This document shows, piece by piece, positions 7,898 through 16,203 of a DNA stretch of 64,000 bases (position 1 is the first letter of the stretch; each line of letters starts with the position of its first letter). Origin of the DNA: Helicobacter fennelliae (GTDB lineage Bacteria; Campylobacterota; Campylobacteria; Campylobacterales; Helicobacteraceae); contig NZ_UGIB01000001.1 of NCBI RefSeq assembly GCF_900451005.1, forward strand, positions 2,019,010 through 2,083,009. The letters run 5' to 3'. Below the pieces are notes generated by a model, which was not told the origin of the DNA, searched no databases, and saw nothing but the letters and a program-made list of their open reading frames with translations. Both the position numbers and the translations under genes were made by a program.

Positions 7898-9322
7898 CTA
7901 CAACGCCATTCGGACAGAATCAAAGAGTGCGTCGATGTTTTGATCAGGTATAAAATATCCAACGCCTTGTTTTTTGGCTTCCTCAACAACACTATAATCA
8001 GGCATTTTTTTGACAATCACACAAAAAGTTATGGGCTTATTGCCTGCGATTTGATTTGCATTTGCGACAAAATCAAGCATTTTCATATTACCGATGTATT
8101 CATCAAGCACAATAATATCTTGTGGCTTAGTCATCAAACCTTTGAGTGCGTTAATTGGATTTGTATCCACACTAACACTAAGCGTAGAATCTATTTTTTC
8201 GATAATCTCCTTGCAACGAAGCGCATCGACTTTTGAAGAGCGCAAAACTAAAATATCTTTATGACTTTTTTCTTCAAGGTATTTAAGCAGATTAAATAAT
8301 TCTTTGGTTTGAGCAGACGCCTTGCCTCTATCAAATCCGCGCAAAAAATACCGCAAAAAAGTTTTTGAAGAAAATCCACCCTCAATCCTAGCATCCCTAA
8401 AAAATCGCCTGACATTCTGGCTTTGCTTCGCCCTCTCCCACAGCATAGAATCCAAATCATACGCCTTAGAATCCAAAAGCATAACAAACCGATCTTTAAT
8501 CATCTTAAGCATTGGTGCATAGACACTGACAAACTCTTGAAAATGCGCTTCTTTGAATTTTTTTATCCGCTCATTTTGATACACCAAAAATTCCTGCCTT
8601 GTCGCGACAAATTGAATCAAATCAACATATGTTTTGCGTAGCATTTTTACTTCTTTTTCAAGGAGCAGATATTCTCGTCCGTTTTTGGCAAGTCGCTGGA
8701 GCTTGCGCTCTTGATTTTCTAGCGTAGATCCAAGCACTTGAAGCTGTGCTTTTGCATTTGCAAGGGCTACTTGTGTAGATTCTATATCTTGCTGCACTTT
8801 CAAAAACTCAATCTGGCGCGCCAAAAAAATCTTTTCAAACGCGTATGCAGGCGTATATTTGGCTTTTTTGACATATTCTTCAAAATCCCTAAATAAACGA
8901 TTGATTTCAATTTTGAGTTTTCGTAACTCTTCATTCTCGACTAAATTATCCATTTCACATAAGTCATTATATGCTGTAAGCAAAAACCGCCTCATACGCA
9001 AAAAATCAAGCGATGAATGGCTTTGCATAAAATCCTTATAATTTTCTAAAATACCATTTTCTCTGCTAAAAAATTCCTCGATACATACATTTGGTAGCTT
9101 TGTCATCGGAATCTCATCAGGATCTACTGGCTTTGGCTTGATTTTGACTTTGGTAACAACCCTCATCTCAACTTCAAACTCAACCTCAGCTCCCACCTCT
9201 GGCTCGCCATTTTCATCATTCCAAACCGCAAGCTCAAAATCATAAATGCGATTATTTCCATTTTGCTCGATTTTGCCTTTTTCTTGCTCTGTGTCAATCT
9301 CTATTAATTTTCCTTCCAGCAT
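7898..9322 (-). CDS. Cold-shock-like N-terminus, coiled coil and receiver-like C-terminus protein
   Basis: About 474 residues. I know of no characterised function. Residues about 1-62 (MLEGKLIEIDTEQEKGKI through VTKVKIKP) look like a small beta-barrel of the cold-shock/S1 kind. A helical middle with a long coiled coil (about residues 150-270, SQxxLANAKAQLQVLGS type) follows. The last 120 residues (KDILVLRSSKVDALRC ... DIIVLDEYIG ... GVGYFIPDQN) resemble a receiver domain with IVLDEYI in place of the phosphorylation-site strand, perhaps a pseudo-receiver. The start chosen has AAGGGAT 5-6 nt upstream. A longer frame would add 16 residues from an upstream start. It stands alone, divergent from the sugar genes. 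Confidence 0.7.
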   Translation of the reverse strand: MLEGKLIEIDTEQEKGKIEQNGNNRIYDFELAVWNDENGEPEVGAEVEFEVEMRVVTKVKIKPKPVDPDEIPMTKLPNVCIEEFFSRENGILENYKDFMQSHSSLDFLRMRRFLLTAYNDLCEMDNLVENEELRKLKIEINRLFRDFEEYVKKAKYTPAYAFEKIFLARQIEFLKVQQDIESTQVALANAKAQLQVLGSTLENQERKLQRLAKNGREYLLLEKEVKMLRKTYVDLIQFVATRQEFLVYQNERIKKFKEAHFQEFVSVYAPMLKMIKDRFVMLLDSKAYDLDSMLWERAKQSQNVRRFFRDARIEGGFSSKTFLRYFLRGFDRGKASAQTKELFNLLKYLEEKSHKDILVLRSSKVDALRCKEIIEKIDSTLSVSVDTNPINALKGLMTKPQDIIVLDEYIGNMKMLDFVANANQIAGNKPITFCVIVKKMPDYSVVEEAKKQGVGYFIPDQNIDALFDSVRMAL

Positions 9323-9390
9323 ACATATCCCTTGAAAATTGTTCAGTGATAAAATGTAAGATTCTACCAAATAAACTCGTGGTTTTATGC

Positions 9391-9396
9391 TAAAAT
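9391..9396 (+). promoter_or_regulatory. Possible -10 element for the nucleotide-sugar genes
   Basis: TAAAAT preceded by TGC in an AT-rich 60-bp gap between divergent genes, 33 nt before the wbpI-like ATG. It fits the TGnTAnAAT-like -10 boxes of epsilonproteobacteria, where a -35 box is often not visible. Confidence 0.35.
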
Positions 9397-9429
9397 TTCC
9401 GAAAACAAGCAGAATCTAAAGTCAAATCT

Positions 9430-10536
9430 ATGAATATTATCACAATTATTGGCACAAGACCCCAACTAATCAAATCCAAAATCCTAAGCCAAACATTCAA
9501 AAAATACCACATTCAAGAGCAAATTATCCACACTTCACAGCATTATGATCCAAATATGAGTGATGTATTTTTCACAGAGCTTGATATGCAACCCCCGCTC
9601 CACACGCTAAAACTCGCTCCAAATCAAACGCGACTCCAAAGGCTATTTATGATGAGTAGCCAAATCACACCACTCATAAAATCCCAAAAACCCGACTTTG
9701 TGCTTGTCTATGGTGATACAGATTCTACGCTTGCAGGGGCATTTAGCGCACATCTATGCCACATACCGCTTATCCACATCGAAGCAGGATTAAGAAGTCT
9801 CAATCACTCCATGCCCGAAGAACAAAACAGAATCTTAACAGATTCTCTCGCGCGCTTACTTTTTACTCCAACCACAACAGCCACAAAGAATCTCATAAAC
9901 GAAAAAATACCCACACACACAATCACCCAAAGTGGCGATATTGTGCTTGATCTTGCACTTTATTTTGCCACGAAAGCAAAGCTACCAAAGCCCATTCTTT
10001 TAGATTCTACTTCATGGCAGAATCTAAACTCATCTCTACCGCAAGGTTTTTTCAAGCATTTCTGTCTTGCCACACTGCATCGTAGCACCAACCTAAATAA
10101 GCAAAATCTTGAATCAATATTTAAAGCACTAGATTCTATAAGCGCGCAAACACCGATACTTTTTCCTCTCCACCCACACACAAAAACTCATCTCTTGCGC
10201 TACAAAATCGCACCAAAGCATATTGTTTTTTGTCAGCCTCTCTCTTATCTTGAGATGAGCTTTTGTCTGCAAAACGCTATATGTGTATTTAGCGATAGTG
10301 GCGGACTCCAAAGAGAGAGCTTTTTTTTCAAAAAGCCACACATCACATTGCGAGAAGAGAGCGAATGGCAGGAATTACTCACGCACCGCTTTAGCATTCT
10401 CACAGGCGCAGATACGCAAAAAATCCTCTCTACCTATCACCACAAAGATAGGCTTTTTAATACTGATTTTTCAATGCCAATTTTTGGAAATGGCAGGGCG
10501 TGCGAAATCATTGCAAAAACACTTAAAGAATTATAA
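9430..10536 (+). CDS. wbpI: UDP-GlcNAc 2-epimerase family enzyme, probably UDP-GlcNAc3NAcA 2-epimerase
   Basis: A 368-residue non-hydrolysing UDP-sugar 2-epimerase. The N-terminal TIIGTRPQLIK, QHYDPNMSDVFF, VYGDTDSTLAG, HIEAGLRSLNHSMPEEQNR and C-terminal SDSGGLQRESFFFKKPHITLREESEW are family hallmarks with the catalytic acidic residues in place. WecB makes UDP-ManNAc. WbpI/WlbD inverts C2 of UDP-2,3-diacetamido-glucuronic acid. The phrase HYDPNMSDVFF and the adjoining WlbA-type dehydrogenase make the second role more likely. The pathway's aminotransferase and acetyltransferase are not in the window. The product would feed O-antigen or another surface glycan. Confidence 0.75.
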   Translation: MNIITIIGTRPQLIKSKILSQTFKKYHIQEQIIHTSQHYDPNMSDVFFTELDMQPPLHTLKLAPNQTRLQRLFMMSSQITPLIKSQKPDFVLVYGDTDSTLAGAFSAHLCHIPLIHIEAGLRSLNHSMPEEQNRILTDSLARLLFTPTTTATKNLINEKIPTHTITQSGDIVLDLALYFATKAKLPKPILLDSTSWQNLNSSLPQGFFKHFCLATLHRSTNLNKQNLESIFKALDSISAQTPILFPLHPHTKTHLLRYKIAPKHIVFCQPLSYLEMSFCLQNAICVFSDSGGLQRESFFFKKPHITLREESEWQELLTHRFSILTGADTQKILSTYHHKDRLFNTDFSMPIFGNGRACEIIAKTLKEL

Positions 10537-10567
10537 AAATCATCAAAATACATTATAAAGGATTAGT

Positions 10568-11530
10568 ATGTATCATTTCGGAATTATAGGCGTTGGCGGG
10601 TATATCGCACCACGACATTTACAAGCAATCAAGCAGACAAATAACACACTCATTTGCGCGCTTGATAAGCATGATAGTGTCGGGATTTTGGATAGCTATT
10701 TTCCAAATGCGTATTTTTTCACACAAAAAGAGCAATTTGTGCGATATATAGAGCAATACACAAAAAGCAAAAAAACAAAAGAGGCAAAAAAAGCACTTGA
10801 TTTTATCAGTATCTGCTCTCCTAATCACCTCCACAACGTGCATATCAAGCTAGCCCTCAATCTCAATGCGCATGCAATCTGTGAAAAACCACTTGTGCTA
10901 AGCCCCTCACAGCTTGAAAAACTAGAATCCATACAAAGCCCAAACAAAATCTACACGATTTTACAACTCCGACTCCACCCAAGTGTAATCGCACTCAAAC
11001 ACCACATCACTTCTATGCTAAAATCTAATCCAAATCAAGTCTTTGACATCACACTAAGCTATATCACTGCGCGGGGGCATTGGTATTTTTCCTCTTGGAA
11101 GGGCAATCAACACAAAAGTGGCGGGATTATTAGCAATATCGGAATCCATTTTTTTGATATGTTAAGCTTTGTGTTTGGTGGATTTCAATCTAGCACTTTG
11201 CATATTCTTAGAGAGGATTGTGCTAGCGGGGTGCTAGAGCTAGAGCATGCACGGGTTAGGTGGTTTTTATCAATCAACCAAAACCACCTTCCAACAGAAG
11301 CAAAAGCGCACAATAAGCGCGTATATAGATCAATACAAATACAAAATCAAGAATTTGAGTTTTCACAAGGATTTGAAGATCTCCACACACAAAGCTACAA
11401 AGAGATTCTAGCTGGCAGAGGATTTGAAGCCAAAGAAGCAAAAGAGGCTATCCTTATCACGTATCACATCAGACATCAAGCCATATCACCTTTTAGAGAT
11501 GATTATCACCCGCTCTGCAAGCAAACATAA
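10568..11530 (+). CDS. wlbA: UDP-N-acetylglucosamine uronate 3-dehydrogenase, WlbA/WbpB type
   Basis: A 320-residue Gfo/Idh/MocA oxidoreductase. The Rossmann start FGIIGVGGYIAPRHLQAI, then ALDKHDSVGILDSYFPNAYFF, ICSPNHLHNVH, CEKPLV and ITARGHWYFSSWKG follow the WlbA/WbpB sequence closely as I remember it. WlbA oxidises the 3-OH of UDP-GlcNAc uronic acid with NAD, as a partner of a PLP aminotransferase, on the way to diacetamido sugars. The catalytic Lys is in CEKPLV and a His-rich loop follows NIGIHFFDML. A good AAGGATT site precedes the ATG and the gap to the upstream epimerase gene is 31 nt, so the two are probably co-transcribed. Confidence 0.88.
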   Translation: MYHFGIIGVGGYIAPRHLQAIKQTNNTLICALDKHDSVGILDSYFPNAYFFTQKEQFVRYIEQYTKSKKTKEAKKALDFISICSPNHLHNVHIKLALNLNAHAICEKPLVLSPSQLEKLESIQSPNKIYTILQLRLHPSVIALKHHITSMLKSNPNQVFDITLSYITARGHWYFSSWKGNQHKSGGIISNIGIHFFDMLSFVFGGFQSSTLHILREDCASGVLELEHARVRWFLSINQNHLPTEAKAHNKRVYRSIQIQNQEFEFSQGFEDLHTQSYKEILAGRGFEAKEAKEAILITYHIRHQAISPFRDDYHPLCKQT

Positions 11531-11580
11531 AACAAGCGCAACATAAAAATAGTCTAATACAGAAAGTTAGAAATATTGCT

Positions 11581-11586
11581 TATAAT
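11581..11586 (+). promoter_or_regulatory. -10 box upstream of the binding-lipoprotein gene
   Basis: A perfect TATAAT with an upstream TTGCT, 53 nt before the ATG and followed by an AT-rich leader with an AAGGAAT ribosome site. It separates the sugar genes from the amino-acid block and probably starts a transcript through metB and cysK. Confidence 0.55.
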
Positions 11587-11639
11587 TAATTCTTTTCTGC
11601 AATAATAAACCCCTAATTTTTACATTTTAAGGAATATAA

Positions 11640-12467
11640 ATGAGAATCTTACAAATTGTAGCCATCACTTTAGGTGTTTTGGGTATCGCAGGCTTTAGTT
11701 TGGCTGGTTGCGACAAAGTGCAGTCTCAAAATACACTAGAATCTATCAAGCAAAAAAATGAATTAGTCGTTGGCGTCTTTGGCGATAAACCTCCATTTGG
11801 ATATATCAATAAAGAAGGACAAAATGACGGATTTGATGTAATGATAGCCAAACAAATAGGCAAAGATTTGCTCGGCGATGAAGGAAAGGTCAAATTTATA
11901 CTTGTTGAAGCAGCTAGTCGTGAAGAATTCTTACGATCAAATAAAGTTGATATTATGATGGCAAATTTCACACAAACAAAAGAGCGGCAAGAAAGGCTAG
12001 ATTTTGCAAAACCATATATGAAAGTCTCACTTGGGGTAGTAAGTAAAGATGGCGCAATCACTGATATATCACAGCTTGAAGGCAAAACCCTTATCGTCAA
12101 TAAAGGCACAACGGCTGATTTTTATTTCACCAAACATTACCCAAATATCAAGCTCTTAAAATTTGAGCAAAATACCGAAACATTTGCAGCACTCAAAGAT
12201 GGGAGAGGCGATGCTCTAGCACACGATAATACACTTCTTTTTGCTTGGAGCAAGGAGAATCCAGATTTTCAAGTTGGCATTAAGCAAATAGGCGATAATG
12301 ATGTGATAGCCCCAGCAGTCAAAAAAGGCAATCAAGAACTCCTTGAATGGCTAAATGCCGAAATGGATAAACTCAGAATTAATGGCTTTTTGCTTGAAGC
12401 ATATCACGAAAAGCTTGCGCCATTTTTTACTGATGATGTGCAGGCTCAAGATATTGTTTTTGAATAA
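11640..12467 (+). CDS. Amino-acid ABC transporter substrate-binding lipoprotein
   Basis: 275 residues. The N-terminus is a lipoprotein signal with lipobox LAGC (Cys at residue 24), so the mature protein is tethered in the periplasm. The rest is a family 3 solute-binding protein: VVGVFGDKPPFGYINKEG, GFDVMIAKQIGKDL, REEFLRSNKVDIMMANFTQT and ERLDFAKPYMKVSLGVV are typical of polar amino-acid binders such as CjaA/PEB1. No permease or ATPase gene is adjacent. The direct neighbours metB and cysK suggest cysteine, cystine or methionine as ligand, but this is inference. The 38-nt gap to metB suggests one operon. Confidence 0.85.
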   Translation: MRILQIVAITLGVLGIAGFSLAGCDKVQSQNTLESIKQKNELVVGVFGDKPPFGYINKEGQNDGFDVMIAKQIGKDLLGDEGKVKFILVEAASREEFLRSNKVDIMMANFTQTKERQERLDFAKPYMKVSLGVVSKDGAITDISQLEGKTLIVNKGTTADFYFTKHYPNIKLLKFEQNTETFAALKDGRGDALAHDNTLLFAWSKENPDFQVGIKQIGDNDVIAPAVKKGNQELLEWLNAEMDKLRINGFLLEAYHEKLAPFFTDDVQAQDIVFE

Positions 12468-12504
12468 ATAACTCACACGAATTTAAAAATATTAAAGGAT
12501 ATAT

Positions 12505-13668
12505 ATGAATTATCATTTTGACACGCTCCTTATCCATGGTGGCGATACAACAGATCCGCGCACAAAGGCTGTCAATACACCAATTTATCAAACCTCAACC
12601 TATGCGCAAAGTGCGTTAGGCAAACATAGTGGCTACGAATATTCAAGGACAAAAAACCCCACGCGCGATGGTACAGAATCTCTTATCGCGCAGCTTGAAG
12701 GCGGGGCGTTTGGGTTTGCGTTTGCTTCAGGAATGGCAGCGATTTCTTGCGTGCTAAGTCTTTTTAAAAGTGGCGATAAGATTCTCATCTCTCATAATGT
12801 CTATGGCGGAACATTTCGGGTATTAGACAAAGTATTTGCAAATTTTAATATCTCATATGAGCTCATTGATATGCGCGATATAGAGCTTCTTGAAAAATCC
12901 ATAGATTCTAGTGTGAAAGCTCTATTGCTAGAAACGCCAGCAAATCCACTTATGAGCGTTATCTCACTTGAAGAAATCGCGCGTATCGCCAAAAAACACA
13001 GAATCTTAAGTATCGTTGATAATACCTTTATGACGCCATATCTGCAAAGACCGCTTGAATTTGGAATTGATATTGTCGTGCATTCAGCGACAAAATATCT
13101 AGGCGGACATAGCGATTTAATCGCAGGGCTTGTTGTTGTCAATGACAAAACACTAGGCGAGCGATTAGGATTTTTGCAAAACTCTATAGGCGCGATTTTG
13201 GCACCATTTGATAGCTTTTTGCTTATCCGCGGTATCAAGACGCTTGGACTTAGAATGCAAAAACATTGCGAAAATGCTTTATACATCGCGCGATTTTTAA
13301 GCAAGAATCAAGCTATTGAAAAAGTGTATTATCCATTTTTGGATTCTGATAATGGATACACAATCCAAAAATCACAAGCAAGTGGTGGCGGTGGAATGAT
13401 AAGCTTTGAGCTCAAAGAAGGGTATGATTATAAAACATTCCTAGAATCTACACAAATCATAGTCCTTGCAGAATCTCTAGGCGGAGTAGAATCCCTCCTT
13501 TGCCACCCCGCTTCCATGACGCATGCCTCTATACCGCAAGCATTACGCGAACAAATCGGCATCAAGCAGAATCTTATCCGCCTCTCAGTAGGTATTGAAA
13601 ATGTCAAAGATTTATGTGATGATATAGCCCACGCACTAAGCCAATCCCAAAAAACAGCCAAACAATAG
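12505..13668 (+). CDS. metB: Trans-sulfuration PLP enzyme (cystathionine gamma-synthase/lyase)
   Basis: A 387-residue Cys/Met-metabolism PLP enzyme. SATKYLGGHSDLIAG holds the PLP lysine (K197). YEYSRTKNPTRDGTESLIAQLEGG, FASGMAAIS and ETPANPLMSV are typical. In H. pylori the equivalent gene sits beside cysK, and the pair is thought to run reverse trans-sulfuration (methionine to cysteine), with this enzyme cleaving cystathionine. Synthase and lyase cannot be told apart by eye. The SAMTHAS-type motif appears as HPASMTHASIP near the C-terminus. It lies 7 nt upstream of cysK in the same operon. Confidence 0.87.
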   Translation: MNYHFDTLLIHGGDTTDPRTKAVNTPIYQTSTYAQSALGKHSGYEYSRTKNPTRDGTESLIAQLEGGAFGFAFASGMAAISCVLSLFKSGDKILISHNVYGGTFRVLDKVFANFNISYELIDMRDIELLEKSIDSSVKALLLETPANPLMSVISLEEIARIAKKHRILSIVDNTFMTPYLQRPLEFGIDIVVHSATKYLGGHSDLIAGLVVVNDKTLGERLGFLQNSIGAILAPFDSFLLIRGIKTLGLRMQKHCENALYIARFLSKNQAIEKVYYPFLDSDNGYTIQKSQASGGGGMISFELKEGYDYKTFLESTQIIVLAESLGGVESLLCHPASMTHASIPQALREQIGIKQNLIRLSVGIENVKDLCDDIAHALSQSQKTAKQ

Positions 13669-13675
13669 AGCCTCC

Positions 13676-14581
13676 ATGCTTATCTCTGACATCACACAAG
13701 CAATCGGCAATACACCATTGCTTGAAATCCACAATACACCAATTCCAAATCACAATAAGATTCTAGGCAAATGCGAATATCTCAATCCCGCTGGAGGCAT
13801 TAAAGATAGAGTTGGGGTTTTTATGATCGAGCAAGCCCAAAAAAGCGGACTTCTTAACCCATCTAACGTCATCATAGAGCCAACTGCGGGTAATACAGGA
13901 CTAGGACTTGCGCTTGGGGCTTTAAAATATGGCTACAAAATTATATTAGTCGTGCCATCAAAATTTTCAATCCAAAAGCAGAATCTAATGAAAGCACTTG
14001 GAGCAGAAATTATCAATACCCCAAAAGAGCTTGGAATACAAGGTGCGATTGACAAAACAAATGAGCTTCTTCTCACAATCCCACAAAGTATCTGCCTTAA
14101 GCAATTTGAAAACCCAGACAACCCAAAAGCGCATTATCTCACTACCGCACAAGAAATTTATGCAGACTGCAAGAATATTGATTATTTTGTATGCGGTGCT
14201 GGAAGTGGCGGAAGCTTTAGCGGTATCGCAAAATTTTTAAAAGAGCAGAATCCACACACAAAAACTATCCTTTGTGATCCTGTCGGCTCTATCATAGGCG
14301 GAGACGATCACACACATATATGCTCCAAAATCGAAGGAATCGGCAATAGCTTTATCCCCACAACTATGGATACAAGCCTTATAGATGATGTAATCAAAGT
14401 AAGCGATCAAGAAGCCTTGCAGGGTGTAAAAATGCTCTGTCAAGAAGGTGTTTTGGCAGGCATTTCATCGGGGGCTTGTTTTGTAGCGAGTTTAGAACTT
14501 GCAAAAAAAGTCAAAGATTCTACTATTATTACGATTTTTTCCGATAAAATTGAGCGGTATTTAGATAGAGAAATTTTTTAA
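13676..14581 (+). CDS. cysK: Cysteine synthase/cystathionine beta-synthase-like PLP enzyme
   Basis: A 301-residue fold-type II PLP enzyme. The PLP lysine is K43 in NPAGGIKDRVG, the substrate loop PTAGNTG is at residues 69-75, and a Gly-rich phosphate loop GAGSGGSFSG follows. It either makes cysteine from O-acetylserine and sulfide or joins homocysteine and O-acetylserine to cystathionine. With metB directly upstream, the second role (the MccA of the MccA/MccB pair) is plausible. It ends with FSDKIERYLDREIF, close to the H. pylori protein. The ribosome site is weak, so translation is probably coupled to metB. Confidence 0.85.
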   Translation: MLISDITQAIGNTPLLEIHNTPIPNHNKILGKCEYLNPAGGIKDRVGVFMIEQAQKSGLLNPSNVIIEPTAGNTGLGLALGALKYGYKIILVVPSKFSIQKQNLMKALGAEIINTPKELGIQGAIDKTNELLLTIPQSICLKQFENPDNPKAHYLTTAQEIYADCKNIDYFVCGAGSGGSFSGIAKFLKEQNPHTKTILCDPVGSIIGGDDHTHICSKIEGIGNSFIPTTMDTSLIDDVIKVSDQEALQGVKMLCQEGVLAGISSGACFVASLELAKKVKDSTIITIFSDKIERYLDREIF

Positions 14582-14589
14582 GGAATTTT

Positions 14590-15744
14590 ATGCAAGACAC
14601 TCCAGAATTTGCGCAAATGCAAACCTTTTTGTTTCCATTTTTGGCGTCATTATTATTTATCGCAATGCATATTGTGATTTATTTTTTGCTTGTAAGGCGC
14701 ATATCATCACGAAGGGCATTGTGTAGAATTTATAGCATTATATTGTGGGTTAATATGTGTTTTTGCGTTGTGTATATGTTTATGCGCTCATATATAGTCG
14801 CGCCAAAATGGTTATTTATGATTGTCTCTGTTTCTGTGGGAGTGGCTTTTTCGTTTCTCATCGCTGCGCTCATTGCAGCACTTATTGGCATTTGTTTGTG
14901 GTTTTTCAAAAAAAAGCACCTTCAGCCTAGAATCAAACGCTACATCTTATTTCTTTGCTTCATCTACACAGCCTATGCCATATATCATGGGCTAGAAGAT
15001 CCAAAAGTCGAGCGACTTGCCATAGAGCTTCCCAAACTCTCCAAACCACTGAAAGTTATCCAGCTAAGCGACATACATATCGGCGGACTTATCGATGATG
15101 AACGAGTGGCAAAAATTGTATTTTTAGTCAATCAAGAAAATCCTGACATTATCGCTATAACAGGCGATCTTGTAGATACCAAACTCCAAAACGCCCTCTC
15201 AAGCCTCCACATCTTACAAGGATTGCGCGCAACTTATGGAACATACTATGTCTTAGGCAATCACGAATACATACACGATGTCGATGATATTCTCAAAGCC
15301 ATACAAAAAACAGGAATCAAAGTCTTAATCAATGAAAGCATCACGCTTCCAAATCTTATCAATATCGCAGGAAGTGCGGATTTAATGGGTAGTAGAGTCA
15401 AGTTTTTGGAGCCAGATTTTGAAGCGACTTTTAGCAAAATAGATTCTAGTCTGCCTACACTTTTTTTGACTCATCAGCCAAAAGTCATTGAAATTATAGA
15501 TCCAAAGCTCCTCCAAAAAGCCGACTTTTTGCTTACAGGACACACTCATGGCGGACAGATTTTTCCTTTCTCACTTGCTGTTTTATTCCAACAACCCTAC
15601 CTCAAAGGATTGCATAGAATCAGTAGCGGGGCATATATTTATGTAAGCGAAGGTGCAGGATTCTGGGGTCCTCCTATGAGGGCATTTTCAGATTCTACGA
15701 TTACGCTTTTTGATTTTCTACCGCAGCACACAAAGCCAAACTAA
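14590..15744 (+). CDS. Membrane-anchored calcineurin-like metallophosphoesterase
   Basis: 384 residues. Four membrane segments occupy about residues 15-130 and a cytosolic or periplasmic phosphoesterase domain follows. All metal-binding motifs are present: IQLSDIHIGG, ITGDLVDTK, LGNHEY and LLTGHTHGGQIFPF. Proteins of this YkoQ/YaeI type have been linked to lipid or nucleotide phosphoester hydrolysis. The substrate here is unknown. It starts 8 nt after cysK with its own AAGGAAT site, and is followed after 9 nt by hemJ, so it belongs to a long same-strand run through argH. Confidence 0.85.
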   Translation: MQDTPEFAQMQTFLFPFLASLLFIAMHIVIYFLLVRRISSRRALCRIYSIILWVNMCFCVVYMFMRSYIVAPKWLFMIVSVSVGVAFSFLIAALIAALIGICLWFFKKKHLQPRIKRYILFLCFIYTAYAIYHGLEDPKVERLAIELPKLSKPLKVIQLSDIHIGGLIDDERVAKIVFLVNQENPDIIAITGDLVDTKLQNALSSLHILQGLRATYGTYYVLGNHEYIHDVDDILKAIQKTGIKVLINESITLPNLINIAGSADLMGSRVKFLEPDFEATFSKIDSSLPTLFLTHQPKVIEIIDPKLLQKADFLLTGHTHGGQIFPFSLAVLFQQPYLKGLHRISSGAYIYVSEGAGFWGPPMRAFSDSTITLFDFLPQHTKPN

Positions 15745-15753
15745 AGGAGTCAA

Positions 15754-16197
15754 ATGGATTGGATAATGCCTTATTATCAATGGATTAAAGTCGTGCATAT
15801 TATAAGCGTAATATGCTGGATGGCGGGGTTATTTTACCTGCCTCGATTATTTGTCTATCACGCCCAAAACAGACAGAATCTAGATTTTGTCAAAATAATT
15901 AAAATCCAAGAACACAAGCTTTTTGCATATATTGCGCGTCCTGCTATGCTTTTTAGCGTTGCAAGCGGACTGGCTTTGCTTTGGCTGTATGCTGATATTT
16001 TCAAAAGTGGGCTGTGGATTCACATTAAACTTTTATCTGCGATACTTCTTTTGATTTTTCACATTGTGTGTGGCATTTTTGTTACACGATTTCGACACAA
16101 TCTTTGCACTTTAAGCGAGAGGTTTTTTCGTGTTTTTAATGAGATTCCCACGATTTTAATGATTATAATCGTCATTTGTGCGGTTATAAAGTTTTAA
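15754..16197 (+). CDS. hemJ: Protoporphyrinogen IX oxidase, HemJ type
   Basis: A 147-residue protein with four membrane segments. The opening YYQWIKVVHIISVICWMAGL and FYLPRLFVYHAQ carry the conserved His and the Arg that define the HemJ family, and HKLFAYIARPAM contains the second conserved stretch. HemJ oxidises protoporphyrinogen IX to protoporphyrin IX in the membrane in bacteria that lack HemG/HemY, including Helicobacter. It starts with AAAGGAG and ends 6 nt before argH. Confidence 0.85.
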   Translation: MDWIMPYYQWIKVVHIISVICWMAGLFYLPRLFVYHAQNRQNLDFVKIIKIQEHKLFAYIARPAMLFSVASGLALLWLYADIFKSGLWIHIKLLSAILLLIFHIVCGIFVTRFRHNLCTLSERFFRVFNEIPTILMIIIVICAVIKF

Positions 16198-16203
16198 GGA
16201 GGA

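Noticed and set aside
7848..7900. Tandem ACTACAAACTCTG-like run as a binding-site array or origin
   Set aside because: Only about four degenerate units ending at a stop codon; no DnaA-box-like spacing or AT-rich unwinding region is evident.
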